Shown in pieces: positions 15,310 to 28,322 of a stretch of DNA of 64,000 bases (the first letter of the stretch is position 1; each line of letters begins with the position of its first letter). The notes under the pieces were generated by a model. It worked only from the letters and a program-made list of their open reading frames with translations, made no database searches and was not told where the DNA came from. The translations under genes and the position numbers were made by a program. This stretch comes from a bacterium (GTDB lineage: Bacteria > Acidobacteriota > Thermoanaerobaculia > Multivoradales > J023): assembly GCA_024226315.1 (NCBI GenBank), contig JAAELT010000463.1, positions 1 to 64,000 on the forward strand, in the 5' to 3' direction.

Positions 15310-16647
15310 CTACTGGCCGTCGCCGACTTCGACGCCGTCGATGCCGTCGAGGGTCACGGCGCCGGTGTCGAGGGGGTCGAGCCAGTCGCTGAGTCTGAAT
15401 CCGGCACGTCCGCGGCCGGTCCAGGCGCTCGAGAAGCGTCCGAACCAGTCCGGCTGCGCATCGCCGCACGCCGCCCAGCCACCGTGCAGCTGACCCACCA
15501 CGCGCTTGTCGCGGTTGAACAGCGGCGCACCGGACGACCCGCCCTCGGTGGAGCCCAGGTCCCACTCGCCGATGCGGATGTGGTCGCCGCCCGCGTTCGG
15601 CTCGTGCCCCAGGTGTGAGGTGGTCATGGCCCGGTCGAAATCGAAGCTGATGCGCTTGACGTCGGTATTCGGGTGGTGGATGACGATGGTGCGCGCGGGA
15701 TCGACCAACGAGCGGTCCCAGCCGGCGTAATAGACGCCGAAGGCCGCATCGGGCCGGTCGTCGAGCTCGAGCAGGACGGTGTCTGACGACGGGTGGCTGG
15801 CGCGCAGGATCGCCCCGGTCTGGAACTGGCTCTCACCCTTCGCCGGGGCCTGCTCGCCACAACCGCCTCGCTCGTGGTTCCAGAACACGACCACCGAGGG
15901 GGCGTTGTGCTCGGTGATGCCGCAGTGGCTGGCGGTGATGAAGTAGGGCGTACCGTCGAGCGACGTGTTGTTGACCAGGAAGCCGGTGCAGTAGCGCACG
16001 CCGCCCACCGAGACCAGCGCCACCGAGCGTGCCTGATCGACCCACGACTCGACGCAGGCGACGTCGCGGTGGCAGTCGCCGGACTTCGCGCCTGTCTCGC
16101 CGAAACCGGCGTAGCCGTGGTAGGCCCGGGCCAGCTCCAGCTCCAGGTCGTCGAGCTGGTCGACGGGCAGCAGGATTTCGAGCACCAGTTCGTCAGTGGC
16201 GATGGGCGGCGTCCAGAGCTGACCGTGATCCTCGTTGTCTCGCTCCGAAAACGGTCCGGCGCGGTGGCGACCGTCGGCCGAGAACAGCAGCAGGCTGCCG
16301 CCGGCGGGCATCCGGTAGCGGCTCAAGGCCAGGCTGAGCGACAGCGCCCCGGGCGACGCCAGCCGCAGCTGCCAGCGCGCCACGCCGCCGGCGAGCAGCG
16401 TCCAGTTGCCGTGGTCGTCCCAGGGGGTGACGCGCGTCTCGAGCGGCGCCGCGTAGTGCGGCACCCGGCCGCTCGCGGCCCGCCGCTCGTCGTCCAACCG
16501 GATGCGTTGCATGTCCACCGCCGGCAGCTCGTAGCGCTCGATCGATTCGAGCTCGCGCACGGAGAACTCCGCCTTCTGGGCCGACGCGGGTCGGGCCGGG
16601 AGGAAGACAGTGAGGAGCAGTGCGAGGAGGATGAAACGACGGAACAT
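15310..16647 (-). CDS. secreted trypsin-like serine protease, lysyl-endopeptidase type
   Basis: The protein is 445 aa with signal peptide (FILLALLLTVFLPARPASA). A propeptide-like beta domain covers about 30-185. The protease domain has the triad H241 (YFITASHCG), D289 (SSDTVLLELDD) and Ser about 372 (GSTEGGSSGAPLFN). Cysteines around the domain (DCHRDVACVE, RYCTGF, GGCGEQ) resemble Achromobacter protease I and related S1/S5-like enzymes. Probably secreted or periplasmic and active. Cleavage specificity cannot be confirmed here. Confidence 0.88.
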   Translation of the reverse strand: MFRRFILLALLLTVFLPARPASAQKAEFSVRELESIERYELPAVDMQRIRLDDERRAASGRVPHYAAPLETRVTPWDDHGNWTLLAGGVARWQLRLASPGALSLSLALSRYRMPAGGSLLLFSADGRHRAGPFSERDNEDHGQLWTPPIATDELVLEILLPVDQLDDLELELARAYHGYAGFGETGAKSGDCHRDVACVESWVDQARSVALVSVGGVRYCTGFLVNNTSLDGTPYFITASHCGITEHNAPSVVVFWNHERGGCGEQAPAKGESQFQTGAILRASHPSSDTVLLELDDRPDAAFGVYYAGWDRSLVDPARTIVIHHPNTDVKRISFDFDRAMTTSHLGHEPNAGGDHIRIGEWDLGSTEGGSSGAPLFNRDKRVVGQLHGGWAACGDAQPDWFGRFSSAWTGRGRAGFRLSDWLDPLDTGAVTLDGIDGVEVGDGQ

Positions 16648-16711
16648 CTAGGATCCCACGAGGTTGGACGGCACCAGCCGAGTATGGATCATACCACGGG
16701 CGCCGCGGGCC

Positions 16712-19983
<3,272 letters not shown>

Positions 19984-20009
19984 ATCGCGAATCTATCCGA
20001 ACCGGGGCG

Positions 20010-22103
20010 CTACGAGCCACCCGCGACCTGCCGCAACAGCTCCCGCGCCTGGCCCCGTTTGGCATCGTAGGCAGGACCGGCAGCAACCGCCAGGAAGCGT
20101 TCCAGCGCCTCGGCGGCGGTGACGCGGTCCCCCTTCTGTGCCGCCACCGAACCCAGGTTCAGCAGGGTGTCCGGGTCGTCGGGCGCCAGCTCCAGCGCGC
20201 GTTTCCAGGCGGCGACCGCCTCACTCGCCGTGCCCAGGTTGTAGAGCGCGATGCCCAGGTTGTTCCACGAGCTGGCCAGGCTGGGATCGATCTCCACCGC
20301 CCGGCGGGCGTGGTCGCGGGCCTCGGTGAAGCGCTGGTCGAGCACGGCGAGGAACGACAGGTTCTCGTGCGTCCTGGCCCGGCCTGGCTCCGCGTCGAGC
20401 AGTCGCCCTAGCAGCGCCGAGGCCTCCTCCCGGCGACCGAGGGCCGCCAGCGCCAGCGCCAGGTGGTTGCCCGCCTCGACGTCACTTCCGTCCTCGGCCA
20501 GAGGCTCGAGTACCTCGATCGCCTCTTTCGCGCGCCCGGCGTGGACCAGGGTGAGGCCGAGCTGACGTGACAGCTCGTGGCCCGCGAGGTCCAGCTCGCG
20601 GGCCTTCCGCATCACGCGGATCGCCTGCTCGTGCTCACCCTCCTCGATCAGCAGCGTCGAGAGGTAGACGTAGACCAGGCCCATCGACGGCCGCGCGGCC
20701 AGGATTTCTTCCCCCACCTCGATCGCTTCCTGCCGAGCGCCGCGCGACGCCAGGTCCGCCAGCCGGGCGACCTGGTGGTCGAGCGCGATGAGGTTCTTGG
20801 GATCGTCCTCGGGGGTATAGCGCTCCTTGCGCACCGTCGGCCCGGACAGGTACCCGAGACTCTCCAGCCGGGCCGCCTCTTCCGCTGTCACCGCGCCCGC
20901 CGCCGGCGGCCACGCCGACTCCTCGGGCAGCAGGGCGGCGAGGCCCGACGCCGCCCGCCGCCGCTGCCGGAACACGTTGTGCTCCTCGCCCGGATCCTCG
21001 CCCAGGTCATAGAGCTCGGGCACCGGCAGCACGATGAGCTTCTCGCCTCCCCGCAGCACCCCGCGCAGCGGTGCCCAACCGTAGTCGAGATGGCCGGACA
21101 GGGCTTCGAAGAACGACACGTCCGGATGCTCTTCCGCCGGCGCCAGCAGCGACCTGCCGGGCAGGCCCGCCGGCACGGGCTCGCCGAGGGCCTCCAGCAC
21201 CGTGGGCAGCAGATCCACGTGGCGCGCGTTGCGGCCGTCGACCCCACGCTCGACACCGGGGCCGTGGAGCACCAGCGGCACCTTCAGCGTCGGCTCGTAG
21301 GCGAAGAGGCCGTGCGTGGCCTCACCGTGCTCACCCAGCGCCTCGCCGTGGTCGGAGGTGAAGACGATCAGCGCCGGCTCGTCGTCGCCCTCGAGGAAAC
21401 CGTCGAGCAGAGGACGCAGGTAGGCGTCGACGGCCGACACCTCGCCCAGGTAGGGCGCCGCCGCGAACCGCGCCCTGAAGTCCTCCGGCGGCTCGTATGG
21501 CGCGTGGGGATCGAACAGGTGCAGCCACAGGAACCGCCGCTCGCCGCGATGCTGCCGCCACCACTCCATGCCGAGCGCCACCACCTCGTCGCTCGGGCGC
21601 TCGGAGTAGAGGAAGAGCGAGTCATCCGGCGTGGATTCGCCCGGCGTGGATTCGCCCGGCCCGCCGCCGACCTCGTCGTCGTAGACGTCGAAGCCTCGCC
21701 CGAGCCCGAAGCGCGAGTCGAGCGGAAACGCACCGACGAAGGCCGCGGTGGCGAAGCCGGCGGCGTCGAGCAGGGTGGCCAGGGTCGGCGCGTCGTCACC
21801 CAGCACGAAGCCGCCGTTGTGCCGCACCCGGTGCTGGTACGGATAGAGGCCGGTGAGCATGCTGGCGTGGGAAGGCAGGGTGGTGACGCAGTGGGCGTGC
21901 GCCTCGGAGAACACCCGCCCGGCCGCCGCCAGGCGGTCCAGCGTCGGCGTCGCGACCCGCTCGTTGCCGGCGAACCCCAGCGCGTCCGCCCGCAGCGTGT
22001 CGACCGTGATCAGGATCGCGCTGCGAGGCGACGCCGGTTCAGCCTCTGCCGCCCCTACCGCGAGCGCCCCAACGAGCGCCCAGGTGATCAGGACCCGGCT
22101 CAT
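20010..22103 (-). CDS. sulfatase-superfamily hydrolase fused to TPR repeats
   Basis: The protein is 697 aa with signal peptide (LITWALVGALAVGAAEAE). The alkaline-phosphatase/sulfatase-fold domain (about 28-400) shows ILITVDTLRADALG metal-binding, IVFTSDHGEALGEHG, and a nucleophile region CVTTLPSHASMLTGLYP. The sulfatase C-x-P-S-R motif is replaced by T-L-P-S-H, so no formylglycine can form and the nucleophile is probably Thr, as in phospho-transferring relatives. TPR units occupy about 430-695 (SSWNNLGIALYNLGTASEAV). Its stop is 26 bp from fahA; its start overlaps the upstream FG-GAP gene (ATGA). Substrate unknown. Confidence 0.88.
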   Translation of the reverse strand: MSRVLITWALVGALAVGAAEAEPASPRSAILITVDTLRADALGFAGNERVATPTLDRLAAAGRVFSEAHAHCVTTLPSHASMLTGLYPYQHRVRHNGGFVLGDDAPTLATLLDAAGFATAAFVGAFPLDSRFGLGRGFDVYDDEVGGGPGESTPGESTPDDSLFLYSERPSDEVVALGMEWWRQHRGERRFLWLHLFDPHAPYEPPEDFRARFAAAPYLGEVSAVDAYLRPLLDGFLEGDDEPALIVFTSDHGEALGEHGEATHGLFAYEPTLKVPLVLHGPGVERGVDGRNARHVDLLPTVLEALGEPVPAGLPGRSLLAPAEEHPDVSFFEALSGHLDYGWAPLRGVLRGGEKLIVLPVPELYDLGEDPGEEHNVFRQRRRAASGLAALLPEESAWPPAAGAVTAEEAARLESLGYLSGPTVRKERYTPEDDPKNLIALDHQVARLADLASRGARQEAIEVGEEILAARPSMGLVYVYLSTLLIEEGEHEQAIRVMRKARELDLAGHELSRQLGLTLVHAGRAKEAIEVLEPLAEDGSDVEAGNHLALALAALGRREEASALLGRLLDAEPGRARTHENLSFLAVLDQRFTEARDHARRAVEIDPSLASSWNNLGIALYNLGTASEAVAAWKRALELAPDDPDTLLNLGSVAAQKGDRVTAAEALERFLAVAAGPAYDAKRGQARELLRQVAGGS

Positions 22104-24079
22104 TCAGCCGCGGCCGGCTCCTCGATCACCAGCAGCTTCCCGGGCGTCACCCCCTCGCTCACTACCTGCCGCGCGCCCGAGGGCCAGTCGACCTCCACCC
22201 GGTCGATCTTCTTCTGCTCTCCGAGGCCGAAGTAGAGCGGCAGCGAGCTGTGGGACAGGTAGCCCGACTTGCCGTCGTGCGACTGCGTGAGCGTCAGGTC
22301 CCCGGCCACCACCCGGACGACGGCGCCCAGACCGTCGCGGTTCGAGCGCGTGCCGACTAGCTCGACCTCCAGGTACTGGACTTCCCTTTGCTCGGACAGG
22401 TCGCTGATCAGCACCAGGGCCAAGGAGTTGAACTCGTTGGTGACGATGTCGAGGTCGCCGTCGCGGTCGAGGTCGAAGAGCACCGAACCACGGGTGCCGA
22501 GCGTGCCGAGCACGGTCACCGGCCCGTCCTGACCTTCACAGTGGGCGTGGTCCTTGTCCGCGCCGCCGCAGTCGAGGTCGAACCACTCCCTGGTCACCTG
22601 GTTGCCCTTGCGCGGCTCGGCGCCGAGGATGAACTCGCTGTCGAGGAACTTCTCGCCCTGGTTGTTGAGCAGCAGCGAGTTGACACCGTAGCGGAACGGG
22701 TAGTTCATGCTCGCGGTGATGAACAAGTCCTCGAAGCCGTCGGCGTTCAGGTCGCCGGCCGAGAGCCCCCAGGGCCAGTAGTTCTCGGTACCCACCGCGT
22801 CTGACACCTCCTCGAGCTTCAGCTTGCCGTCCACCTCGCCCAGGTTGCGGTAGAAGGCGTTGCCGAAGACGTTGTCCTTGCCGCCTTGCAGGTGCTCTTC
22901 CCCCCACTGCATCCGTGACTTGAGCTTCTCGCGCTCGGGCCCGATGATCTCGCTCATGTCCGAGTGCATGTCCGACAGCGCCAGGTCGAAGAGGCCGTTG
23001 TTGTCGAAGTCGAGGAACTCCACCCCCATGGTGCCCCATGGGGTGTTGGGGAAGGTCTCGGCGCTGGCATCCTCGAAGCGCTTGCCCTCGACGTTGCGGT
23101 AGAAGTGATCATCGCCCTGCATGTTGAGCAGGTAGAGATCCACGAAGCCATCGCGGTCGAGGTCGATTGCCGAGGCGTCGCCGCTCCAACTGCCGTCGTC
23201 GAGGCCGGTCTCCTTCGACACGTCGGCGAAGCGGACCGTGCCGCCCTTCGCGCCGAGGTTGCGGTAGAGGATGCTCTTCTCGGTGCGCTCGTCGAACAGA
23301 TGCCCGGAGAAGGCCTGCTGCACACCCACCCAGTAGCCGGCGCGCCCCCGCTCCTCGGTGGTGTAGACGCCGACGTTGGCGACGAACAGGTCGAGCAGAC
23401 CGTCGTTGTCGTAATCGAAGAACACCGCGCCCGAGGAGTGACCCACGTAGTCGACGCCGGCGGCCTTCGAGACATCGGTGAACTTGCCCTTGCCGTCGTT
23501 CAAGTACAGCACGTTGCCCATCTTGACGGTGGTCACGAACAGATCCGCGTCGCCGTCGTTGTCGACGTCGGCAAACGAGGCGGTGACGCTGATGCGATTC
23601 TCCAGCGCGACGCCGGCCGCCTCGGTGACGTTCTCGAACCTGCCCTTACCGCGGTTGCGCCACAGCTCGTTGCCGCCCACCTGGGTGGTGAAGAAGAGGT
23701 CGTACAGGCCGTCGGCGTCGATGTCGGCCACCGCCACGCCGTTGCCGTGGTCGTAGTGGACCATCTTGTAGTCCCTGCCTGCGTCGTCGACGATCCGGTG
23801 GCGGAAGCGGATGCCGCTCTCGGCGGTCTTGTCGGCGAAGCGGAAGAAGTAGAAGGTCTCGTCCGCGAACTGATCCAGGGTCTCGTGCTGGGCGTCCGAG
23901 CGCTCTTCGAGCATGCTCGCGAGCACGTCGGCCGGCACGGACAGGCGTTTGGCCGGCTTCGCCGGTGCGTCGCCCTCCTGGGCCACGATCGGCGACGCCA
24001 GCCCGGCGATCGACAGGGCGATGGCTGGCAGAGTGAGCCACGGGCGGGATCGACCCCGGCGGTCGGCTGCTTCGGTCAT
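22100..24079 (-). CDS. secreted FG-GAP/VCBS repeat protein with C-terminal ASPIC/UnbV domain
   Basis: The protein is 659 aa starting at ATG 24079 behind GAGGAG; longer in-frame extensions are not supported. Signal peptide LPAIALSIAGLASPIVAQ. Many Ca-binding-type blades repeat D-x-D-x-D-G (VADIDADGLYDLFF, FADVDNDGDADLFV, FFDYDNDGLLDLFV, FDLDRDGDLDIV). The C-terminal ASPIC/UnbV domain reads GLGAVVRVVAG, GYLSHSSLPLYFGLGEQ and VEVDWPSGARQVV. Such proteins are abundant, surface-located and of uncertain function. Translationally coupled to the sulfatase-TPR gene, a pairing common in acidobacterial genomes by my recollection. Confidence 0.9.
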   Translation of the reverse strand: MTEAADRRGRSRPWLTLPAIALSIAGLASPIVAQEGDAPAKPAKRLSVPADVLASMLEERSDAQHETLDQFADETFYFFRFADKTAESGIRFRHRIVDDAGRDYKMVHYDHGNGVAVADIDADGLYDLFFTTQVGGNELWRNRGKGRFENVTEAAGVALENRISVTASFADVDNDGDADLFVTTVKMGNVLYLNDGKGKFTDVSKAAGVDYVGHSSGAVFFDYDNDGLLDLFVANVGVYTTEERGRAGYWVGVQQAFSGHLFDERTEKSILYRNLGAKGGTVRFADVSKETGLDDGSWSGDASAIDLDRDGFVDLYLLNMQGDDHFYRNVEGKRFEDASAETFPNTPWGTMGVEFLDFDNNGLFDLALSDMHSDMSEIIGPEREKLKSRMQWGEEHLQGGKDNVFGNAFYRNLGEVDGKLKLEEVSDAVGTENYWPWGLSAGDLNADGFEDLFITASMNYPFRYGVNSLLLNNQGEKFLDSEFILGAEPRKGNQVTREWFDLDCGGADKDHAHCEGQDGPVTVLGTLGTRGSVLFDLDRDGDLDIVTNEFNSLALVLISDLSEQREVQYLEVELVGTRSNRDGLGAVVRVVAGDLTLTQSHDGKSGYLSHSSLPLYFGLGEQKKIDRVEVDWPSGARQVVSEGVTPGKLLVIEEPAAAE

Positions 24080-24177
24080 CTCGTGCTCCTCGGTGAATGA
24101 CGGGTCGCGGCGTCTGACGGTGGGAGGCAGCCGCTGGAGGCAGGCATCAGCAGTGTATCCACTGCCTTCCCGGGCGA

Positions 24178-24645
24178 TCAAGACGCGGCGGCGGGCCAGG
24201 GGCGAGCTGACCGGACCGCGTGGCCGGGAGCCCCGGCCAGCTGCCCGAAAGCGGCGGCGATCCCGGACGGCAATCCCCAGGCCGAAGTGTCGCCGCTCTC
24301 GAAGCCGTCCGCGAACACCTCGGCAGGGCACTCGGGGGCGTCGCGGGCGATCGTCTGCAGATAGGCCGCCTCGGCCTCGGTGACCACCACGTTCGACGAC
24401 AGGTCGTGCGGCAGGCCCACCGGGTCGCCGCCATAGAGCGCGCGGTAGAACACCAGCCCCGTGAGGTACATGCCGCGGGCGTTCTGGTGGCTGCCGTCGG
24501 CCTGGTGCAGCGTCACCGCCGGGTCGGTCTCGAGCGACAGCCGCCACGCCATGCCCACCGGCGCCACCCGCGCCCCCAGGCGGGCGCCGACGCCGCAGTA
24601 GGCCGCGTTCGGCCCGGGCAGGAGGCCGAGCTCGACCTGCTCCCT
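24178..24645 (-). pseudogene. C-terminal fragment of an SGNH/GDSL-type hydrolase, 5' end lost
   Basis: The minus frame gives YCGVGARLGARVAPVGMAWR, then HQADGSHQNARGMYLTGLVF and YRALYGGDPVGLP. This matches the catalytic Asp-x-x-His end (DGSH) and last helices of SGNH hydrolases. It ends EVFADGFESGDTSAWG plus a tail; DGFESGDTSAW is a recurrent C-terminal motif of secreted proteins in these genomes by my recollection. The expected N-terminal half with the nucleophile Ser is absent: beyond about 24645 the opposite strand is coding. Confidence 0.6.
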
Positions 24646-27103
24646 ATGCCTCAGCCACCACCTTCGGGCGCCGGCGGCGCCACCCGCGTGTACGGGGCGC
24701 GCCTCGCCTGGGCTCACCCGGAGCGCCAGGATCCGCTCGAGCTCGCGGCCTTCCTCGACGGCAGACAGCTCAGGATCTTCGACGGGCACTCGGTACGATT
24801 CCCCTGCCCTCCCTCGTCGTCTGCTCCAAGCGGGACGGAGTCTCGTCTGCCCGCCTCCGGCGGGACGCAGGTGTTGTTGGCGTCGGCGATCTTTCCCGAT
24901 GGCCGCCGGGTGGAATCGGTGGCGACCGTCGGCGGCTTCAGCAGCGAGACGTCGGTCGAGCTCATCGCCGTGGTCCTGACGGCGGAGGAACAGGACGCGC
25001 CGCCGTGCGAGTCATTACCGTCATCGGCCCAGAGCGGCTTGCCGTCCGCGGCCAGGACCGTGCCGGACAGTGGCTATGAGGTCGTCTTCGTGCTCGACCC
25101 CGAGGCCCGCTACCAGCCTCTGCTGATCTCCGGCTGGGACATTAGCCGGCCGGCCCCGCATCGCCGATGCGGTCGCCGCCTCCGGGCTGGTCGCCGCCGC
25201 CGGGCCGCGGCGGCGCGCCGTGGTCCTGATGCTGGGAGACAAGGTCGACGAGCGCGACGGCAGCCTGTTCTCTCCGCGCCAGGCGCGCGAATACCTGGCC
25301 GAGCTCCAGGTGCCGCTGGTGGTGCTGCGCACCCGCAAGGCGCGCGAAGACGGCTGGCCCGCCGGCCTCAAGACCACCGAGATGGGAGCCATGGCCCGCA
25401 ACCTTGGGCGGGTGCGGGAGATTCTGGACGATCAGTGCGTCGTCTGGTTGCCGTCGCAGCCCCCGGCGAGCGGCCAACGGGACGTCCACCCGAGAATCGA
25501 GCTGTCCGAGGCCGAGCCGATCGGCGAGGAAACTGTCCAGGACGTCCCGTCGGAGCGAGAGACATGGGACGAGCGCCTCGACATCACCGCCGTCACCGTG
25601 GTGATGAGCGCGCTCGACCGCGACCGCCGACCGGTCAGCGACTTGCGAGCCGAAAACTTCGAAGTGCTGGAAGACGCGACGCCGGTCGAAGTGCTGCAAC
25701 TGACACCGATCGGAGCGCCGACTCGCTCCGCGCTCCCGGAGGCTCGCCAACCCGAAGACGTCGGGTTGCCCGTGGTGCTCTACGTCAATCGCGTCCTGGG
25801 AGGAGGCTCAGGCCTCAGCAGGGCACTCGACGCGGTGTCCGGGGAAGCCATACGGCTCGCCGCTCTCGGCCCGGTGGAGATCGTCGTGGCGGACGCGGAT
25901 CAGGTCCGAACCTTGGCCGAGCCGACCCGCGACGTGTCGGCCCTGACCGCCGCCCTCGAACAGCTGAGCTCGCAGCAGTCGGCATTGAACGCCGTCGAGC
26001 GCATCCGCCAGAGCTTCGTGCGCGGCGTCCGCAAGTCCGAGGTGCGAGGCATCGAGCGCGGGCGCTCGAAGGTGTTGATCGCCGCCACCGCGGCGGCGAG
26101 CGAGGAGAATCTCGTGCTGCTGCGCTCGCTCGAGCGGCTGCGGCTGTGGGCTCTGCGGGGGACCGGTCACCGCGCCGGTCTGCTGGTCGTCGTGGGCGGC
26201 GGCTTCGACGAGGATCCGACTTCGTTCTACCTGTCGTTCGTCCGGCGCATGGAACCGCACAACGTCGACCGGGCTCGCCAGAACCTTCGCCATCGGCGCC
26301 AGTCCGAGAGCGTCGGCGCGCTCGCTCAGGAGCTCGCCGGCGCCGGTTGGCGGCTCCTGGCAGTCGCCGGCAACGCGGTCGGCGGCGACGCCTCTTCAGC
26401 CGACTTCCGGCGGTCGGACAAAGTCGAGACCTTCGCCGCCGGCGACTTCAACGCGCTTGCCGGGGCCCACGAGTCGCCCTGGCTGTTGGTCGACCCGATC
26501 GGCAGCCAGGACCATCTGGCCGCGGCCAGCGGTGGCGGCGTCACCGTCGGATCGGCCGGGCTGGGAGCCAGCCTCGACCAGACCAGCGGTTGGTACCTGC
26601 TGACCTACCAGGTGGCCCGCCCGCCCGATGGCGCGAGCCACGTCCTCGAAGTGCGGCCGCGCCGCGACGGGGTCGTGGTGTCCACCAATCGAGTGGTGAC
26701 CGCGGCGACCTCCGAGGGGCAGGCCGAAGCACGGCTTAGACGGCTTCTCGCCGGCTCCTCCAGCACGGGCGAGATCATCGTCGAAATCCTGACGGGCTCG
26801 TCGACGGCGGCCGACGGCAATCGCCTCACGGCCGAGATCGACGCCACCGTCCGCTTCGGCGCCCTGGCCGCGGTGCTCAATCGCGAGGGCCGCGCGACGA
26901 CGCTCCGGGTCTCGGTGGCGGTCCAGGCCGGCGACGAGACGCCGAGCGTGGAGCAACGGCTGCAGCGGATGGCAAAGGTCCCGGAGAGCTGGGTCTACAG
27001 CTTCCCCCTGGAGCGACCGGCCGGAGCTGAGATCTCGCTGGCGGTGACGGTCGAAGAACCGGCGTCGGGCCTGTGGGGCGGAGCGCTCATCGAGCTTCCT
27101 TGA
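24646..27103 (+). pseudogene. VWFA-like secreted protein gene, 5'-truncated and frameshifted
   Basis: Two frames together give one protein. From 24646 to about 25140 the first frame reads LLASAIFPDGRRVESVATVG, then VELIAVVLTAEE and VVFVLDPEARYQPLLISGWD. Coding then continues in another frame as LAGRPRIADAVAASGLVAAA and on to 27103. The second part has DITAVTVVMSALDRDRRPVS, then DLRAENFEVLEDATPVEV (typical of VWFA-related acidobacterial proteins), a Rossmann-like middle and GWYLLTYQVARPPDGASH near the end. A one-base indel at about 25137-25160 explains the switch. No signal peptide or credible ribosome site precedes 24646, so the 5' end also seems lost. Sequencing error for the indel cannot be excluded. 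Confidence 0.7.
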
Positions 27104-27380
27104 CTCCGGCAACCCGAACCTGGCATCCCCGGAGTCGTCCGAGCCATTCGCGAAGCCGGCGGTCAACACACCACCGGCCTTCCCGAGACCGGGCTGGGCG
27201 GTGACCTCGGGATCTCGCCACCGACCAAGGAGGTCGACCCGGCAGAAACCCAGGGCAACAAGGAGATCATCGGGCACTGGATCGAGCAGGCCTGGGATCG
27301 GCGGAGCTCTGCGATCGACCCGGCGGAAGGGGTTGACCGAGGAGGTGGAGGCCGGCGTAGTTTCCTTTGACGTCCCTTGC
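27104..27380 (+). other. intergenic stretch with a possible gene remnant
   Basis: One plus frame is open from 27122 to 27370, with protein-like content (PGVVRAIREAGGQHTTG, NKEIIGHWIEQAWDRRSS) but no start codon or ribosome site. It may be a decayed gene. I recognise no family. Confidence 0.25.
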
Positions 27381-27412
27381 GAGCCGCGGCATTCGTGCCG
27401 CGGCTCCTTTTT
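27381..27412 (+). terminator. intrinsic terminator
   Basis: GAGCCGCGGCA (27381-27391) pairs with TGCCGCGGCTC (27396-27406) around TTCG, followed by CTTTTTGTG. It ends plus-strand transcription before the convergent Rpn-family gene. Confidence 0.8.
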
Positions 27413-27432
27413 GTGTCTGGCCGCGGCGGACG

Positions 27433-28143
27433 TCAGTCCCGCTTGCCGTCGAAGATCTCGTCGACGGTGGTGGCGGTGACGAAACGGTCGCCCCACTCGA
27501 GGAGCAGATCCGCGTCGGCTGAGCGAAGGCGCTCTTCGACGCTCGGGCTCAGCTTGCCGAAGCGGCGGGTCAGCTGACGTAGCAGGATAGCGGCTTCACC
27601 TTGTCGTTGACCTTCCTGCCGGCCTTCCTGCCGGCCTTCCTGCAGACCTTCCTGCCGGCCTTCCTGCAGACCTTCCTGCAGGCCCTTTCGGCGGCCTTCC
27701 TCGAGGCCTCTCAGCTGCCACATCTCCAACACGCTCGTCGTCATCGTTCGAACCTCCTCGTCTTCGACCTGGTTCAGGATCTTATCGAATTCTCGGGCCT
27801 CATTCCGGTTGCGCGCGGTGTAGGCCATCACGCACTGGCAGAGCAGGCTACGCCGCCGATGGCTCAGTCGCTGAGCCGCGATGATTCGTTGGAAGCACGT
27901 GACGCCCAATTCAGGGCGGCTTTGGCCTTTGTCACGCCGCATGAGCGCCGCGAAGGCCCAGGCCAACGGCTCGGGCCGCGCCAGGAACTCCGCGGCCGGC
28001 AGTCTCGGGTAGTGCTCCTCGGGCTCGAAGGCCACCTCGCCCAGGTGGACCCGCTCGGCAACGTCGGGCGCAGCCAGGCGGAGGAACTGGTCGGGGAAGG
28101 TGGTGATGAGCTCTTTCATCATCTGGTCGTGCTGTGTGGCCAT
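27433..28143 (-). CDS. Rpn-family protein (recombination-promoting nuclease/PD-(D/E)XK transposase-like), internally shortened
   Basis: The protein is 236 aa, with GGAGG 6 nt before the ATG. N terminus MKELITTFPDQFLRLAAPDV and the later AAEFLARPEPLAWAFAALMR, then LLCQCVMAYTARNRNEAREF, match the Rpn family. A run of GLQEGRQEG repeats (about 150-185) precedes a C-terminal DUF4351-like helix (AILLRQLTRRFGKLSPSVEE). Compared with typical members of about 300 aa, the middle section holding the nuclease core is missing between HYPRLP and AEFLARP, so catalysis is doubtful. The repeats at 27600-27715 are short and slip-prone. Confidence 0.8.
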   Translation of the reverse strand: MATQHDQMMKELITTFPDQFLRLAAPDVAERVHLGEVAFEPEEHYPRLPAAEFLARPEPLAWAFAALMRRDKGQSRPELGVTCFQRIIAAQRLSHRRRSLLCQCVMAYTARNRNEAREFDKILNQVEDEEVRTMTTSVLEMWQLRGLEEGRRKGLQEGLQEGRQEGLQEGRQEGRQEGQRQGEAAILLRQLTRRFGKLSPSVEERLRSADADLLLEWGDRFVTATTVDEIFDGKRD

Positions 28144-28246
28144 TCACGTCCTCCAGGTCAGAGCACCGCCGGACGGCGGCGGGCTCGGGCGTCGGGAATG
28201 GGGGAGGTGGACCTCTCTCATTCCTTTCAGCTGGCCACTCATCTAT

Positions 28247-28275
28247 TAAGGACGCGAAAGGGCGCTCCGATCTTG
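28247..28275 (-). promoter_or_regulatory. upstream motif of the Rpn-family gene shared with 2489-2516
   Basis: The minus strand reads CAAGATCGGAGCGCCCTTTC then GCGTCCTTAAT, about 105 bp upstream of the Rpn-family start. The copy at 2489-2516 differs at a few positions. Two unrelated accessory genes sharing it suggests a common promoter or regulator. Confidence 0.35.
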
Positions 28276-28322
28276 GGCGGGGCCTTGGTCAATGTGCCTG
28301 CGGACGGTGGTACAGTCGGCAA

